Assembly: GCF_003315615.1 (NCBI RefSeq)
Contig: NZ_PDCH01000009.1
Coordinates: 19,825-83,824 of the forward strand
Length of the DNA stretch: 64,000 bases
From: Bifidobacterium xylocopae
Lineage (GTDB): Bacteria; Actinomycetota; Actinomycetes; Actinomycetales; Bifidobacteriaceae
Direction: 5' to 3'
Both the position numbers and the translations under genes were made by a program. The notes beneath the pieces were generated by a model. It saw nothing but the letters and a program-made list of their open reading frames with translations, searched no databases and was not told where the DNA came from. Each line of letters begins with the position of its first letter. The stretch's first letter is position 1. Below, piece after piece: positions 47,714 to 56,256 of the stretch.

Positions 47714-48712
47714 ATGGGCGCACGTGGAACGATGAAACAGTCAAGATCGGCTGCGAAGTCCAGGCAGGGGGTGAAAGCCATGCTCACCCGCTGGAAACGA
47801 CTGCCGCCAGCCAAGAGGGCCGAGACCGCCGCGGCCACTTCGGTGGCGTTGGTCCTTGCCCTGGCCCTGATTGTGACAGGTCTGAGGTTCGCCGGATACC
47901 GACTCCGCGTCTCAACCCTGCGCCATGCCCAGACACAAAGCGACCAGCGCTATGGCTTCAACCCGGGCAACATCATTTCCGATGGCCCTTTCTTCGACAC
48001 GACCAGCATGAACGCCGATGACGTGCAGGCCTTCCTCAATACAAAGGGCGCGGCCTGCACGACCGAAACCTCCAAGGGCGCCCAGCCATGCCTCAAGGAC
48101 TACAGAACGGACGCCCCCACCAAGCCGGCGGACGGCCTATGCGACGAATATCAGGGCGGCAAGGACCAGTCGGCGGCGACGATCATCGACGGTGCCGCCC
48201 GATCCTGCAGGATAAGCCAACGGGTCCTGCTGGCCATGCTCCAAAAGGAGCAGCACCTGGTCTCGGCCACCACCCCGACACCTTTGCAGTACAAGGCGGC
48301 CATGGGTCTGTCATGCCCGGACGACGCTGACTGCGACCCGGCCTACGCCGGCTTCTTCAACCAGGTCTATGGGGCGGCCCACCGCTACCGTTACTACCAG
48401 GTGCACATGGACGAGTACCAGTTCAAGCCCGGCCGCATCAATTCGGTGCGATACTCCCCCAAAGCATCCTGCGGTGCCTCCGATGTCTACATCGAGAACA
48501 CGGCCACGGCTCTGCTCTACATCTATACCCCCTATCAACCCAACGATGCCGCTCTGAAGGCAGGCGTGGGCGAAGGCGATGCCTGCTCGGCCTACGGCAA
48601 CAGGAACTTCGCGATCATCTACGATGGCTGGTTCGGCGGGTCCCATGGGCAGGGCGGGCAGGCGGCACCCAGTCCCAAGGCGGTCCTCCGCCGCGAGAAC
48701 CGTCGCTGGTGA
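47714..48712 (+). CDS. Membrane-anchored extracellular protein, lysozyme-like actinobacterial domain
   Basis: A 332-residue protein with a basic N-terminus, a transmembrane segment (TSVALVLALALIVTGLRFAG, residues about 36-56) and an extracellular domain with seven or so Cys residues. The part RISQRVLLAMLQKEQHLV, MGLSCPDDADCDPAYAGFFNQVYGAA (quoted in parts), IENTATALLYIYTPYQP and CSAYGNRNFAIIY resembles a domain common in surface proteins of actinobacteria (often called hemagglutinin-related); a conserved Glu in KEQ suggests a glycan hydrolase fold, but this is not proven. ATG 47714 has GGAGG upstream and starts 3 bp after hrpA. The longer frame overlaps hrpA by 70 bp. Confidence 0.7.
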   Translation: MGARGTMKQSRSAAKSRQGVKAMLTRWKRLPPAKRAETAAATSVALVLALALIVTGLRFAGYRLRVSTLRHAQTQSDQRYGFNPGNIISDGPFFDTTSMNADDVQAFLNTKGAACTTETSKGAQPCLKDYRTDAPTKPADGLCDEYQGGKDQSAATIIDGAARSCRISQRVLLAMLQKEQHLVSATTPTPLQYKAAMGLSCPDDADCDPAYAGFFNQVYGAAHRYRYYQVHMDEYQFKPGRINSVRYSPKASCGASDVYIENTATALLYIYTPYQPNDAALKAGVGEGDACSAYGNRNFAIIYDGWFGGSHGQGGQAAPSPKAVLRRENRRW

Positions 48713-48833
48713 CCGAACGCACGAGCTGCCGGCAACCTCTTCGGCACAGTCCGGCGCGATACGATTGCCCCACCACTTGAATCCCTTCCACGGATTTCCG
48801 CCAGCCCGATGTGGCTTCCCCCGACGGCGCGCG

Positions 48834-50171
48834 TCACAGCCTGGGCAGGTAGAACTCCAACTCGTAGGGGGTGACCTGCCTGTTGTATTCATTCCACTCC
48901 CGACGCTTGTTGCGAAGGAAGTACTCGAAGGCATGCTCACCAAGCACCGAAGCGACGAACTCGGACTTCTCCATGATCTTCAGGGCCGTGTCCAGGGAGT
49001 CGGGCAAGGGTTGGATGCCCATGGCCCGGCGCTCGGAATCGGTCAGCTCCCATACATCGTCCGAGGTGGGTTCGCCTAGCGTCATCTTTTGTTCGATACC
49101 GTCCAGGCCTGCGGCGAGCAGCACGGAGAAGGCCAGATACGGGTTGGCTACCGGATCCAGGGCACGGAACTCCATGCGTGCGGAGTTGCCCTTACCGGGT
49201 TTGTACTGCGGGATGCGCAGCAAGGCCGAACGGTTGTTATGACCCCAGCAGATGTAGGAGGGTGCCTCAGCACCGCCCCACAGACGCTTGTAGGAGTTGA
49301 CATACTGGTCGGTCACTGCGCAGATCTCGGCCGCGTGAGCCAGGATGCCGGCCGCGAACTGCCGGGCCGTGGCGGACATGTTGAATTCCTGGCCCACCTC
49401 GTAGAAGGCGTTGGAATCGCCCTCGAACAGGCTCAGATGGGTGTGCATGCCCGAGCCGGGCTTGTCGGTGAAGGGCTTGGGGATAAAGGAGGCGTGCATG
49501 CCCCGTTCCAACGAGACCTCCTTGACCACTGTCCGGAAGGTCATGATGTTGTCGGCGGTCGCCAGGGCGTCGGCGTAGCGCAGATCGATCTCGTTCTGTC
49601 CGGGGCCGCCCTCGTGGTGGGAGTACTCCACTGATATGCCCATCTGCTCCAGCATGGACACGCATGAACGTCGGAAATCCATGGCGGGGCTGCGCGGCAC
49701 ATGGTCGAAATAGCCACCCTCGTCGATCGGCGTTGGCGACTGGGACCAATCCTGCTGGGACTTGAACAGGTAGAACTCGATCTCCGGGTGGGTATAGAAG
49801 GTGAACCCCTGCTCTTTCGCCTGGGCCAGGGCGCGCTTGAGCACATGGCGGGGGTCGCCGCGGCTGGGCTCGCCATCGGGGGTCAGGATGTCGCAGAAGA
49901 TGCGGGCCGTCCCCTGGCCGCCGCCCCGGGCGGGCATGATCTGGAATGTGGAGGGGTCCGGCTTGACGATCATGTCGTCCTCCGAGACCCGGGTCATCCC
50001 CTCGATGGCCGATCCGTCGAAGCCGAGGCCTTCGTCGAAGGCCTTCTCGAGCTCGGCGGGCGCGATGGCCACGGATTTTAGGGTGCCCAACACATCGGTG
50101 AACCAGAGACGGATGAAGCGCACGTCCCGTTCCTCGACCGTACGCAGGGCGAACTCTTCTTGTTTTTCCAT
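48834..50171 (-). CDS. glnA: Glutamine synthetase, type I
   Basis: The 445-residue enzyme makes glutamine from glutamate, ammonia and ATP. Signatures: FDGSAIEG (the latch region), the glutamate site NEIDLRYADALATADN, HTHLSLFEG (catalytic), RLWGGAEAPSYICWG-type RLWGGAEAP and NNRSALLRIP, and RRMEFRALDPVANPYLA-type EFRALDPVANPYLA. At about 445 residues, and without the KGGYF/NLY region that carries the adenylylated Tyr of longer GSI-beta enzymes, it is of the short GSI-alpha/GlnA2 type and probably not adenylylated. Convergent with the surface-protein gene. Confidence 0.94.
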   Translation of the reverse strand: MEKQEEFALRTVEERDVRFIRLWFTDVLGTLKSVAIAPAELEKAFDEGLGFDGSAIEGMTRVSEDDMIVKPDPSTFQIMPARGGGQGTARIFCDILTPDGEPSRGDPRHVLKRALAQAKEQGFTFYTHPEIEFYLFKSQQDWSQSPTPIDEGGYFDHVPRSPAMDFRRSCVSMLEQMGISVEYSHHEGGPGQNEIDLRYADALATADNIMTFRTVVKEVSLERGMHASFIPKPFTDKPGSGMHTHLSLFEGDSNAFYEVGQEFNMSATARQFAAGILAHAAEICAVTDQYVNSYKRLWGGAEAPSYICWGHNNRSALLRIPQYKPGKGNSARMEFRALDPVANPYLAFSVLLAAGLDGIEQKMTLGEPTSDDVWELTDSERRAMGIQPLPDSLDTALKIMEKSEFVASVLGEHAFEYFLRNKRREWNEYNRQVTPYELEFYLPRL

Positions 50172-50262
50172 GGCCTTATGTTCCCATGCCTATATTTCCG
50201 AGCATGTATGGACCATGTTAACGTCATGTCGCCAATCAGTGACCCCAGGCTGGGTGCGCTTG

Positions 50263-50271
50263 CCCCCCCCC
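50263..50271. repeat. C9 homopolymer between glnA and the unknown gene
   Basis: Nine consecutive C bases in the intergenic gap upstream of glnA (50172-50286), 92 bp before the glnA start. Confidence 0.85.
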
Positions 50272-50286
50272 AGCGGGTCCGTGACC

Positions 50287-50985
50287 TCAGGCTATCGAGC
50301 CGCCCTTTGGGTTGCCGCCCCTGCGGAAACGGGTGTGTCCGGCTATGACACCCATGGCCTGGTCCCGATCCATGTCGCCCGAATCGTAGGCCTTGACGCC
50401 CTGCTCCTTGAGCAGGTCGACATCCGCCGCCCCGATCAACAGATCCTCGACGAATCCTGCGGCCGATGCGAACAGGACCGGGGGCGGGAAGGAATCGCCG
50501 GAGCGCCCGTCGATCCAGAGCTTGGCCTCCAGTTTGTCAGCCCGGTTGACGACCAACATGGCCGACAGACCGGATACAACTGTAGTAAGGTCCTTGACCG
50601 CCGCTTCCGGTCCGTCACCGTCCAGGTTGCGCAGAACGGCAACGGCACCCTCGCTTGCTTCAAGACAGGCGGCTGAGATGTCGGAGATCTGGCAGAAGGC
50701 GGCCAGGAGCTCGGCCGAGGCAAGACGGGTCACGATCAAGGCGGCCTTGGCCTTATTGCCAAGCAGTCCTTCGAGCTCCTCGTCGAACCCCCCTGCCGCC
50801 GACTGATCGTCATCAGCAGCACCATCGGCACCACCGGGGGACGACGGGGCCGTACGAGCTGCATCACCGTCCCCGGTCTCACCCTTGAACTCGGCCTCGA
50901 AGCCGGCCAAGGCACGCTCTATCTCCTCGTCGCTCAGATGGTCGCTCCCACCATCAGGCGGCTGCCCGCCCCCATGCTCACTCAT
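50287..50985 (-). CDS. Conserved protein of unknown function
   Basis: A 232-residue protein. Residues 1-75 are acidic and low-complexity (DDDQSAAGGFDEELEGLLG). The rest is a compact alpha/beta domain (AALIVTRLASAELLAAF, VSGLSAMLVVNRADKLEAKLW, PVLFASAAGFVEDLLIGAADVDL). No signal peptide or membrane segment is visible. A strong ribosome-binding site, GAGGAGGTG, precedes ATG 50985. It lies between dnaE and glnA on the same strand. I do not recognise a family; I would expect orthologues in other bifidobacteria. Confidence 0.85.
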   Translation of the reverse strand: MSEHGGGQPPDGGSDHLSDEEIERALAGFEAEFKGETGDGDAARTAPSSPGGADGAADDDQSAAGGFDEELEGLLGNKAKAALIVTRLASAELLAAFCQISDISAACLEASEGAVAVLRNLDGDGPEAAVKDLTTVVSGLSAMLVVNRADKLEAKLWIDGRSGDSFPPPVLFASAAGFVEDLLIGAADVDLLKEQGVKAYDSGDMDRDQAMGVIAGHTRFRRGGNPKGGSIA

Positions 50986-51057
50986 GGCACCTCCTCGAAG
51001 TACTCGACTTGCAAACCCAACCTACTCCCGTCGGGCGAAAACCCCGATTGCCTGCGT

Positions 51058-54000
51058 TCAGGCGGCCGGCAGGCAGGATGGGCCGAAGACAGCCTTGATC
51101 TCCGCCAGCATGGATGTGTCATGCTTGCTACGGAAGTCGTCACCGAAGGTGAACAGTTTGACATTGCCCTTCTCGTCGGACACAGCCAACTGTACCTGGC
51201 AGTAGCCGGGATGGTCCCGGATGATCCTGGCAAGGCGCTCCATCCGGCCCCTGTCAATCGCCGCCTGGGGCAGTGTGATGACCAGGGGGCGTTCATCCGC
51301 GGATTCCAATGTGGGAACCTCGACATCCTGGGCCCGCAGGCTCACACCCTCGTCGCGCACCTCCACAAAACCACGAACCCGTATCACCGTGTCGAGAGCC
51401 AGCTGTTCGCTGGCCCTCTCATAGGCCTTCCCGAAGAAACTGCAGGTGATGGAACTCTCCAGGTCCTCGATGGTCACCCGCGCCCAGGGGTTGCCGCGCT
51501 TGGAGACACGCCGGTCCACGGAGGTGACCAGACCGGCAAGGGTGACCGTCTGGTTATCACCCATGGCTTGGGCCCTGTCCACCAGCTGGGCAATCGACAT
51601 GTCGCGAAGGCCCGCCAGGACAGCGGCCATTCCGGAAAGCGGATGATCGGAGACATACAACCCCAGCATCTCGCGCTCGAAATTGAGCTTGGTCTTCTTA
51701 TCCCACTCCTCGATGTCGGGAACGGACACGTCGGCGTCACCGAGCAGATCGGCCTCGGGTGTCTCATCCTCGTCCGCGAACAGGTCGAACTGCCCCTCGG
51801 CCTGCTTGCGCTTCAGGGGGACCACCTGGTCTATGGCCACCTCGTGGATCTGGAACAGGGCCCTGCGATTGCCGTCCGTCTCATCGAAGGCCCCGGCTTT
51901 GATCAATGACTCCACGGTGCGCTTGTTGAGCGCGTCCATGGACACACGCTTGATGAAATCGAGGAAGTTGACGAACTTGCCACGCTTGCCCCCGCGCTCT
52001 TTCATGATCTCTTCCACAGCCTTGTCACCCACGTTGCGTATGGCCCCAAGACCGATGCGGACCACGTCTCCGACTGCCGAGTACTCCAGAGCCGACTCGT
52101 TGATGTCCGGGGGCAACACCTTGATGCCCATGCGCCTGGCCTCACCCAGGTAGAGGGCGGTCTTGTCCTTGTTGGTGCGCTCACCCTGGAGGAGGGCGGC
52201 CATGAACTCCACCGGGTAGTGGGTCTTCAGGTAGGCGGTCCAGTATGCGATCAGGGCGTAGGCCGCGGAGTGGGCCTTGTTGAAGGCATAGCCGGAGAAG
52301 GGCACCAGGATGTCCCATACGGCTTGGGCGGCCTCCTCGGAGTAGCCGTGATCCTTCATGCCTTGGAAGAAGGGCACCTTCTCCTTGGCCAGCACTTCGG
52401 GCTTCTTCTTGCCCATGGCACGGCGGAGCACATCGGCCCGCCCCAGGGAGTAACCGGCAAGGATACGCGCCGCGGACTGCACCTGCTCCTGATAGACGAT
52501 CAGGCCGTAGGTCTCGTCCAGGACCTCCTTCAGGGGCTCGGCCACCTCCGGATGTATGGGTTCAATCTTCTGCAGGCCGTTCTTGCGCTTCGCGTAGTTG
52601 GTGTGCGAATCCATATCCATGGGGCCGGGGCGGTAGAGGGCGATCAACGCCGAGATGTCATTGAAGTTGTCGGGCTTGAGGAGCCGTAGGAGGGAGCGCA
52701 TGCCATCGCCATCAAGCTGGAAGACGCCCAGCGTGTCGCCTCGGGAAAGCAGCTGGTAGGTCTCCTGGTCATCCAGGGGAATCTGCTGGTACGAAATCGG
52801 ATCCTTGCCGTTGCGGGCAATGTTCGTCAGGCAGTCACGGATGACACTCAAGTTGGACAGGCCAAGGAAATCCATCTTGACCAGCCCCAGGGTCTCGCAA
52901 GTGTGGTACTCGAAAGTCGTGGTCACAGTGCCGTCGTTTCGCTCCATCAGCGGCGAGGTGTCGGTGATCGGCTCGGCGCCCATGATCGTGGCGCAGGCAT
53001 GGACACCGGTCTGGCGGATGATGCCCTCCAGGCCCTTGGCTTCATCGGTGATCCTGTGCACGTCCTGATCGACGTCGTAGAGCTCGCGGAACTCACGCGC
53101 CTCCGGGTAACGCTTCGAGTTCGGGTCGAAGATGTCTCTGAGGCTCATGTCCTTGCCGTTGGCCGAGGGAGGCAAAGCCTTCGTTACCTTGTCGCCCATC
53201 GAGTACTCGTAACCCATGATCCTGGCCGCGTCCTTCAGGGCGTTCTTGGTCTTGATCGTGCCGTAGGTCACGCACTGGGCCACCTTGTCTGAGCCGTATT
53301 TCTCGGCCACGTATTCCAGCACCTTCATACGCCCCTCGGGGTCGAAGTCCACGTCGATATCAGGCAGGGAGACGCGTTCGGGGTTCAGGAACCGCTCGAA
53401 GATCAGGCCATGTTTCAAGGGGTCCAGCTCGGTGATGCCCATGGCGTAGGCCACCATGGAGCCTGCCGCCGAGCCGCGCCCAGGACCCACCATGATGCCA
53501 TGCTCCTTGGCCCAATTGATGTAGTCGGAAACTACCAGGAAGTAGCCGCAGAACTGCATCTGGCAGATGACCCCGCACTCATAGTCCGCCTGGTGGGAGA
53601 CCTCGTCGGGCACACCGTCCGGGTAACGCACCTTGAGCCCCTCGTCCACTTTCCTCAGGAAGAGGGAGGTCTCATCCCAACCCTCCGGGCAGTCGAATCG
53701 GGGCATGAAAGCCCCGTCCTCGTGGTCGTCGAACATGACGTTGCAACGGTCGGCGATCTCCAGCGTATTGTCGCAGGCCTCGGGAAACTCCTTGAACAGG
53801 TCACGCATCTCCTGGGCTGGGCGGATATAGTAGCCCGATCCGCTGAACTTGAAACGGCCGGGTTCATCCAGGTGGGAGCCGGAGTTGATGCACAGAAGGG
53901 CGTCCTGGGCCCCTGCATCCTCTTCCTTGACGTAGTGGGCGTCGTTGGTGGCCACCAGGGGTGCCCCCAATCGCTTGGCGATTTCCAACAGTCCCTTGGT

Positions 54001-54621
54001 CACCCGCCGCTCGATCTCCAGACCGTGGTCCATCAACTCCACGTAGTAGCTGTCCTTGCCGAAGATGTCCTGGAACTCCCCCGCCGCACGCAGGGCCTCG
54101 TCGAACTGCCCCAGGCGCAGGCGGGTCTGCACAATCCCCGATGGGCAGCCGGTCGTGCCGATGACACCCTCATGGTAGGTGGAGAGCACATCCTTATCCA
54201 TGCGGGGCCACTTTCCGACCAGCCCCTCCAGGTTGGCCACAGAGGAGGCCTTGATCAGGTTGACCAGACCCGTGTCATTCTCGGCCCATAAAGTCATATG
54301 GGTGATGAAACCACCGCCGGACACATCGTCCGAACGTTGGGTCTCGTCGCCCCACCGCACGCGTGACCGATCCTGGCGGGCGGTTTCCGGAGTCACATAA
54401 GCCTCTATGCCGATGATCGGCTTGATGCCGTTGTCCACAGCGTTGCGCCACAGCTCGTAGGCCCCGTGCATGTTGCCATGGTCGGTGATGGCGATGGCCC
54501 GCTGCCCCTGCGCCTTCACCTCCTGCACCAGCTCGGGCACCTTGGAGGCGCCGTCCAGCGTGGAGTAGTGCGTGTGGTTGTGCAGATGAACGAAGCTGTC
54601 GGGTGAGACGGAAGAAGCCAT
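51058..54621 (-). CDS. dnaE: DNA polymerase III alpha subunit
   Basis: The 1187-residue catalytic subunit of the replicative polymerase. It starts with a PHP domain (FVHLHNHTHYSTLDGASKV), followed by the C-family polymerase core with the catalytic PDIDVDFDPEGR and GRGSAAGSMVAYAMGI. Later come RPGPMDMDSHTNYAKRK and YQEQVQ with the fingers, a helix-hairpin-helix region (YSAVGDVVRIGLGAIRNVGD) and a C-terminal OB fold (VTLAGLVTSVDRRVSKRG). Its length is normal for DnaE1. No strong ribosome-binding site precedes ATG 54621 (leader AGTAGATTAGTGGT). It lies downstream of the rluD gene on the same strand. Confidence 0.97.
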   Translation of the reverse strand: MASSVSPDSFVHLHNHTHYSTLDGASKVPELVQEVKAQGQRAIAITDHGNMHGAYELWRNAVDNGIKPIIGIEAYVTPETARQDRSRVRWGDETQRSDDVSGGGFITHMTLWAENDTGLVNLIKASSVANLEGLVGKWPRMDKDVLSTYHEGVIGTTGCPSGIVQTRLRLGQFDEALRAAGEFQDIFGKDSYYVELMDHGLEIERRVTKGLLEIAKRLGAPLVATNDAHYVKEEDAGAQDALLCINSGSHLDEPGRFKFSGSGYYIRPAQEMRDLFKEFPEACDNTLEIADRCNVMFDDHEDGAFMPRFDCPEGWDETSLFLRKVDEGLKVRYPDGVPDEVSHQADYECGVICQMQFCGYFLVVSDYINWAKEHGIMVGPGRGSAAGSMVAYAMGITELDPLKHGLIFERFLNPERVSLPDIDVDFDPEGRMKVLEYVAEKYGSDKVAQCVTYGTIKTKNALKDAARIMGYEYSMGDKVTKALPPSANGKDMSLRDIFDPNSKRYPEAREFRELYDVDQDVHRITDEAKGLEGIIRQTGVHACATIMGAEPITDTSPLMERNDGTVTTTFEYHTCETLGLVKMDFLGLSNLSVIRDCLTNIARNGKDPISYQQIPLDDQETYQLLSRGDTLGVFQLDGDGMRSLLRLLKPDNFNDISALIALYRPGPMDMDSHTNYAKRKNGLQKIEPIHPEVAEPLKEVLDETYGLIVYQEQVQSAARILAGYSLGRADVLRRAMGKKKPEVLAKEKVPFFQGMKDHGYSEEAAQAVWDILVPFSGYAFNKAHSAAYALIAYWTAYLKTHYPVEFMAALLQGERTNKDKTALYLGEARRMGIKVLPPDINESALEYSAVGDVVRIGLGAIRNVGDKAVEEIMKERGGKRGKFVNFLDFIKRVSMDALNKRTVESLIKAGAFDETDGNRRALFQIHEVAIDQVVPLKRKQAEGQFDLFADEDETPEADLLGDADVSVPDIEEWDKKTKLNFEREMLGLYVSDHPLSGMAAVLAGLRDMSIAQLVDRAQAMGDNQTVTLAGLVTSVDRRVSKRGNPWARVTIEDLESSITCSFFGKAYERASEQLALDTVIRVRGFVEVRDEGVSLRAQDVEVPTLESADERPLVITLPQAAIDRGRMERLARIIRDHPGYCQVQLAVSDEKGNVKLFTFGDDFRSKHDTSMLAEIKAVFGPSCLPAA

Positions 54622-54763
54622 ACCACTAATCTACTAAACGCCCTGACAGACCCAACCCCCCGGACCGCCACTGAACGCAGCCGATTCGGCGCGCAAAGGG
54701 CGTTGCGGGCTCCCCCTTACAGTCCAGGTCGTGGAATGGACTGAGCTGACGGCATAGAACCCG

Positions 54764-55705
54764 TTACTGGACGGTCACCCCGCCCCCAAGAGCCTTCCCA
54801 CGCAGGGTTTGCAGGGAGGAGGCCAAATCGGTCGGATAAGTGGAGTCGACAGTGGTCCACAGCTTGGTTCGGGGGTGGCGGAACTCCAGGCGCATGGCAT
54901 GCAGCCACTGGCGTCCCAGACCGAGACGTTCGGCCAGGACAGGATTGGCCCCATACATGTGGTCACCGACCAGTGGGTGGCCTATGGAGGAGAAGTGGAC
55001 ACGGATCTGATGGGTGCGGCCGGTCTCCAGGTTCACCTTGGCCAAAGTGGCCTCGCCGAAGCGTTCCAGCACGTCCCAGTGGGTCACCGCCTCCTTGCCC
55101 GCAGGGGTGACCGTGAAGCGGAAGTCGGATACCTTGGCGCGGCCGATCGGCGCCTCGATTGTGGCCTTATCCTCTGTCAGGTTCCCCTGGACCAGGGCGT
55201 GGTAGATCTTGACGACTTCGTGGCCGGCGAACTGCTTGCGCATGGCCCTGTATGCCAGATCAGACTTGCAGACGAGCATGAGACCACTGGTACCGGCGTC
55301 CAGGCGGGAGACGATGCCCCGCCTCCCCTGCGCGCCCAGCTCGGTGATGTGGACACCCCTGTCGAGGAGGGTGCCGAGCACGGTCGGCCCCGTCCACCCG
55401 GGGGAAGCGTGGGCAGCCACACCGACAGGCTTGTCCACAACAATCACGTCATCATCCTCATAGGCCACGGCCATATCATCCGAAACGGGCTCCAAGGACC
55501 GTTCGGGCTCAGGCACGTCCAGGTCGACAAGGTCACCGGCCTGTAGGATGGCCGCCTTGTGGACCTTGCGTCCAAGCAGGTGGACATTCCCGCTCTGGAC
55601 AAGGTCGCCGGCCTTGGCCCGGGATATGCCGAGCATCTTGGCCAGGGCCGTGTCGAGACGCTCACCGACCAGGGCATCAGGTGCCGGAAGGAGTTTGGAA
55701 CTCAA
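54764..55705 (-). CDS. rluD: RluA/RluD-family pseudouridine synthase
   Basis: A 313-residue enzyme with an N-terminal S4 domain (GERLDTALAKMLGISRAKAGDLVQ quoted in part: LDTALAKMLG) and the catalytic domain containing the conserved Asp in GIVSRLDAGTSGLMLVCKS. VNLETGRTHQIRVHFSSIGHPLVGD follows, quoted in part. It isomerises uridines in rRNA or tRNA. The start is read as TTG 55705, because GGGGGAG lies just upstream and TTG overlaps the lspA stop (TTGA, 55702-55705). Longer frames run antisense-like through lspA. Placement after lspA is common in bacteria. Confidence 0.93.
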   Translation of the reverse strand: MSSKLLPAPDALVGERLDTALAKMLGISRAKAGDLVQSGNVHLLGRKVHKAAILQAGDLVDLDVPEPERSLEPVSDDMAVAYEDDDVIVVDKPVGVAAHASPGWTGPTVLGTLLDRGVHITELGAQGRRGIVSRLDAGTSGLMLVCKSDLAYRAMRKQFAGHEVVKIYHALVQGNLTEDKATIEAPIGRAKVSDFRFTVTPAGKEAVTHWDVLERFGEATLAKVNLETGRTHQIRVHFSSIGHPLVGDHMYGANPVLAERLGLGRQWLHAMRLEFRHPRTKLWTTVDSTYPTDLASSLQTLRGKALGGGVTVQ

Positions 55706-56241
55706 CGCTCCCCCTCCCCCTGTCGGGCTGCTGCCGCACCAGACCGGCGGAAAGGCCACCCAACGACAACCATGACAATGACGGCGGCTGCGGCAAGGGC
55801 CAGGTATAGATCGGCGATGTTGCCGACCGACCAACCGTAGTCAAGAAAGTCCACTACCTCACCGTCAAGAAAACCTTGAGCGTAGACGATACGGTCAATC
55901 AGATTGCCGGCTGCGCCGGCGAATGCGAGGGCAAAAGCCAATGTCCAAGACATCGAATCAGTGGCCAGCGCGAGTAGGACGAAGGCCAGGCACGCGAAGA
56001 CGGCCAGCAGGGAGATGACCCATGTCGCTCCCGCGCCCATCCCCAGTGATGCGCCGGGGTTACGCAGGAGACGGAGCGAAAGGAAACCCGGGATGATGCT
56101 TACCGGCTGGATGGCTGACAGCTTGGCCAGGGCCAGGGCCTTCGCCGCCTGATCGACACCCATTGCGACCAGGACCAGGCATGCGAAGACGGCCACGCGT
56201 ATGCGCAGCCGTCTGGGATTCACACTCAATACAGTGGACAC
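55702..56241 (-). CDS. lspA: Lipoprotein signal peptidase (SPase II)
   Basis: The 179-residue polytopic aspartyl protease removes signal peptides from lipoproteins. Four hydrophobic segments are visible. Motifs include VDQAAKALA, LRLLRNPGASLGM, and the two catalytic Asp regions GNLIDRIVY and FLDYGWSVGNIADLYL. Start GTG 56241 is chosen, but no strong ribosome-binding site is present (GAGGG about 13 bases upstream), so the start is uncertain. It lies 15 bp after divIVA and overlaps rluD. Confidence 0.93.
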   Translation of the reverse strand: MSTVLSVNPRRLRIRVAVFACLVLVAMGVDQAAKALALAKLSAIQPVSIIPGFLSLRLLRNPGASLGMGAGATWVISLLAVFACLAFVLLALATDSMSWTLAFALAFAGAAGNLIDRIVYAQGFLDGEVVDFLDYGWSVGNIADLYLALAAAAVIVMVVVGWPFRRSGAAAARQGEGER

Positions 56242-56256
56242 TTACTGCAGTCGCCC

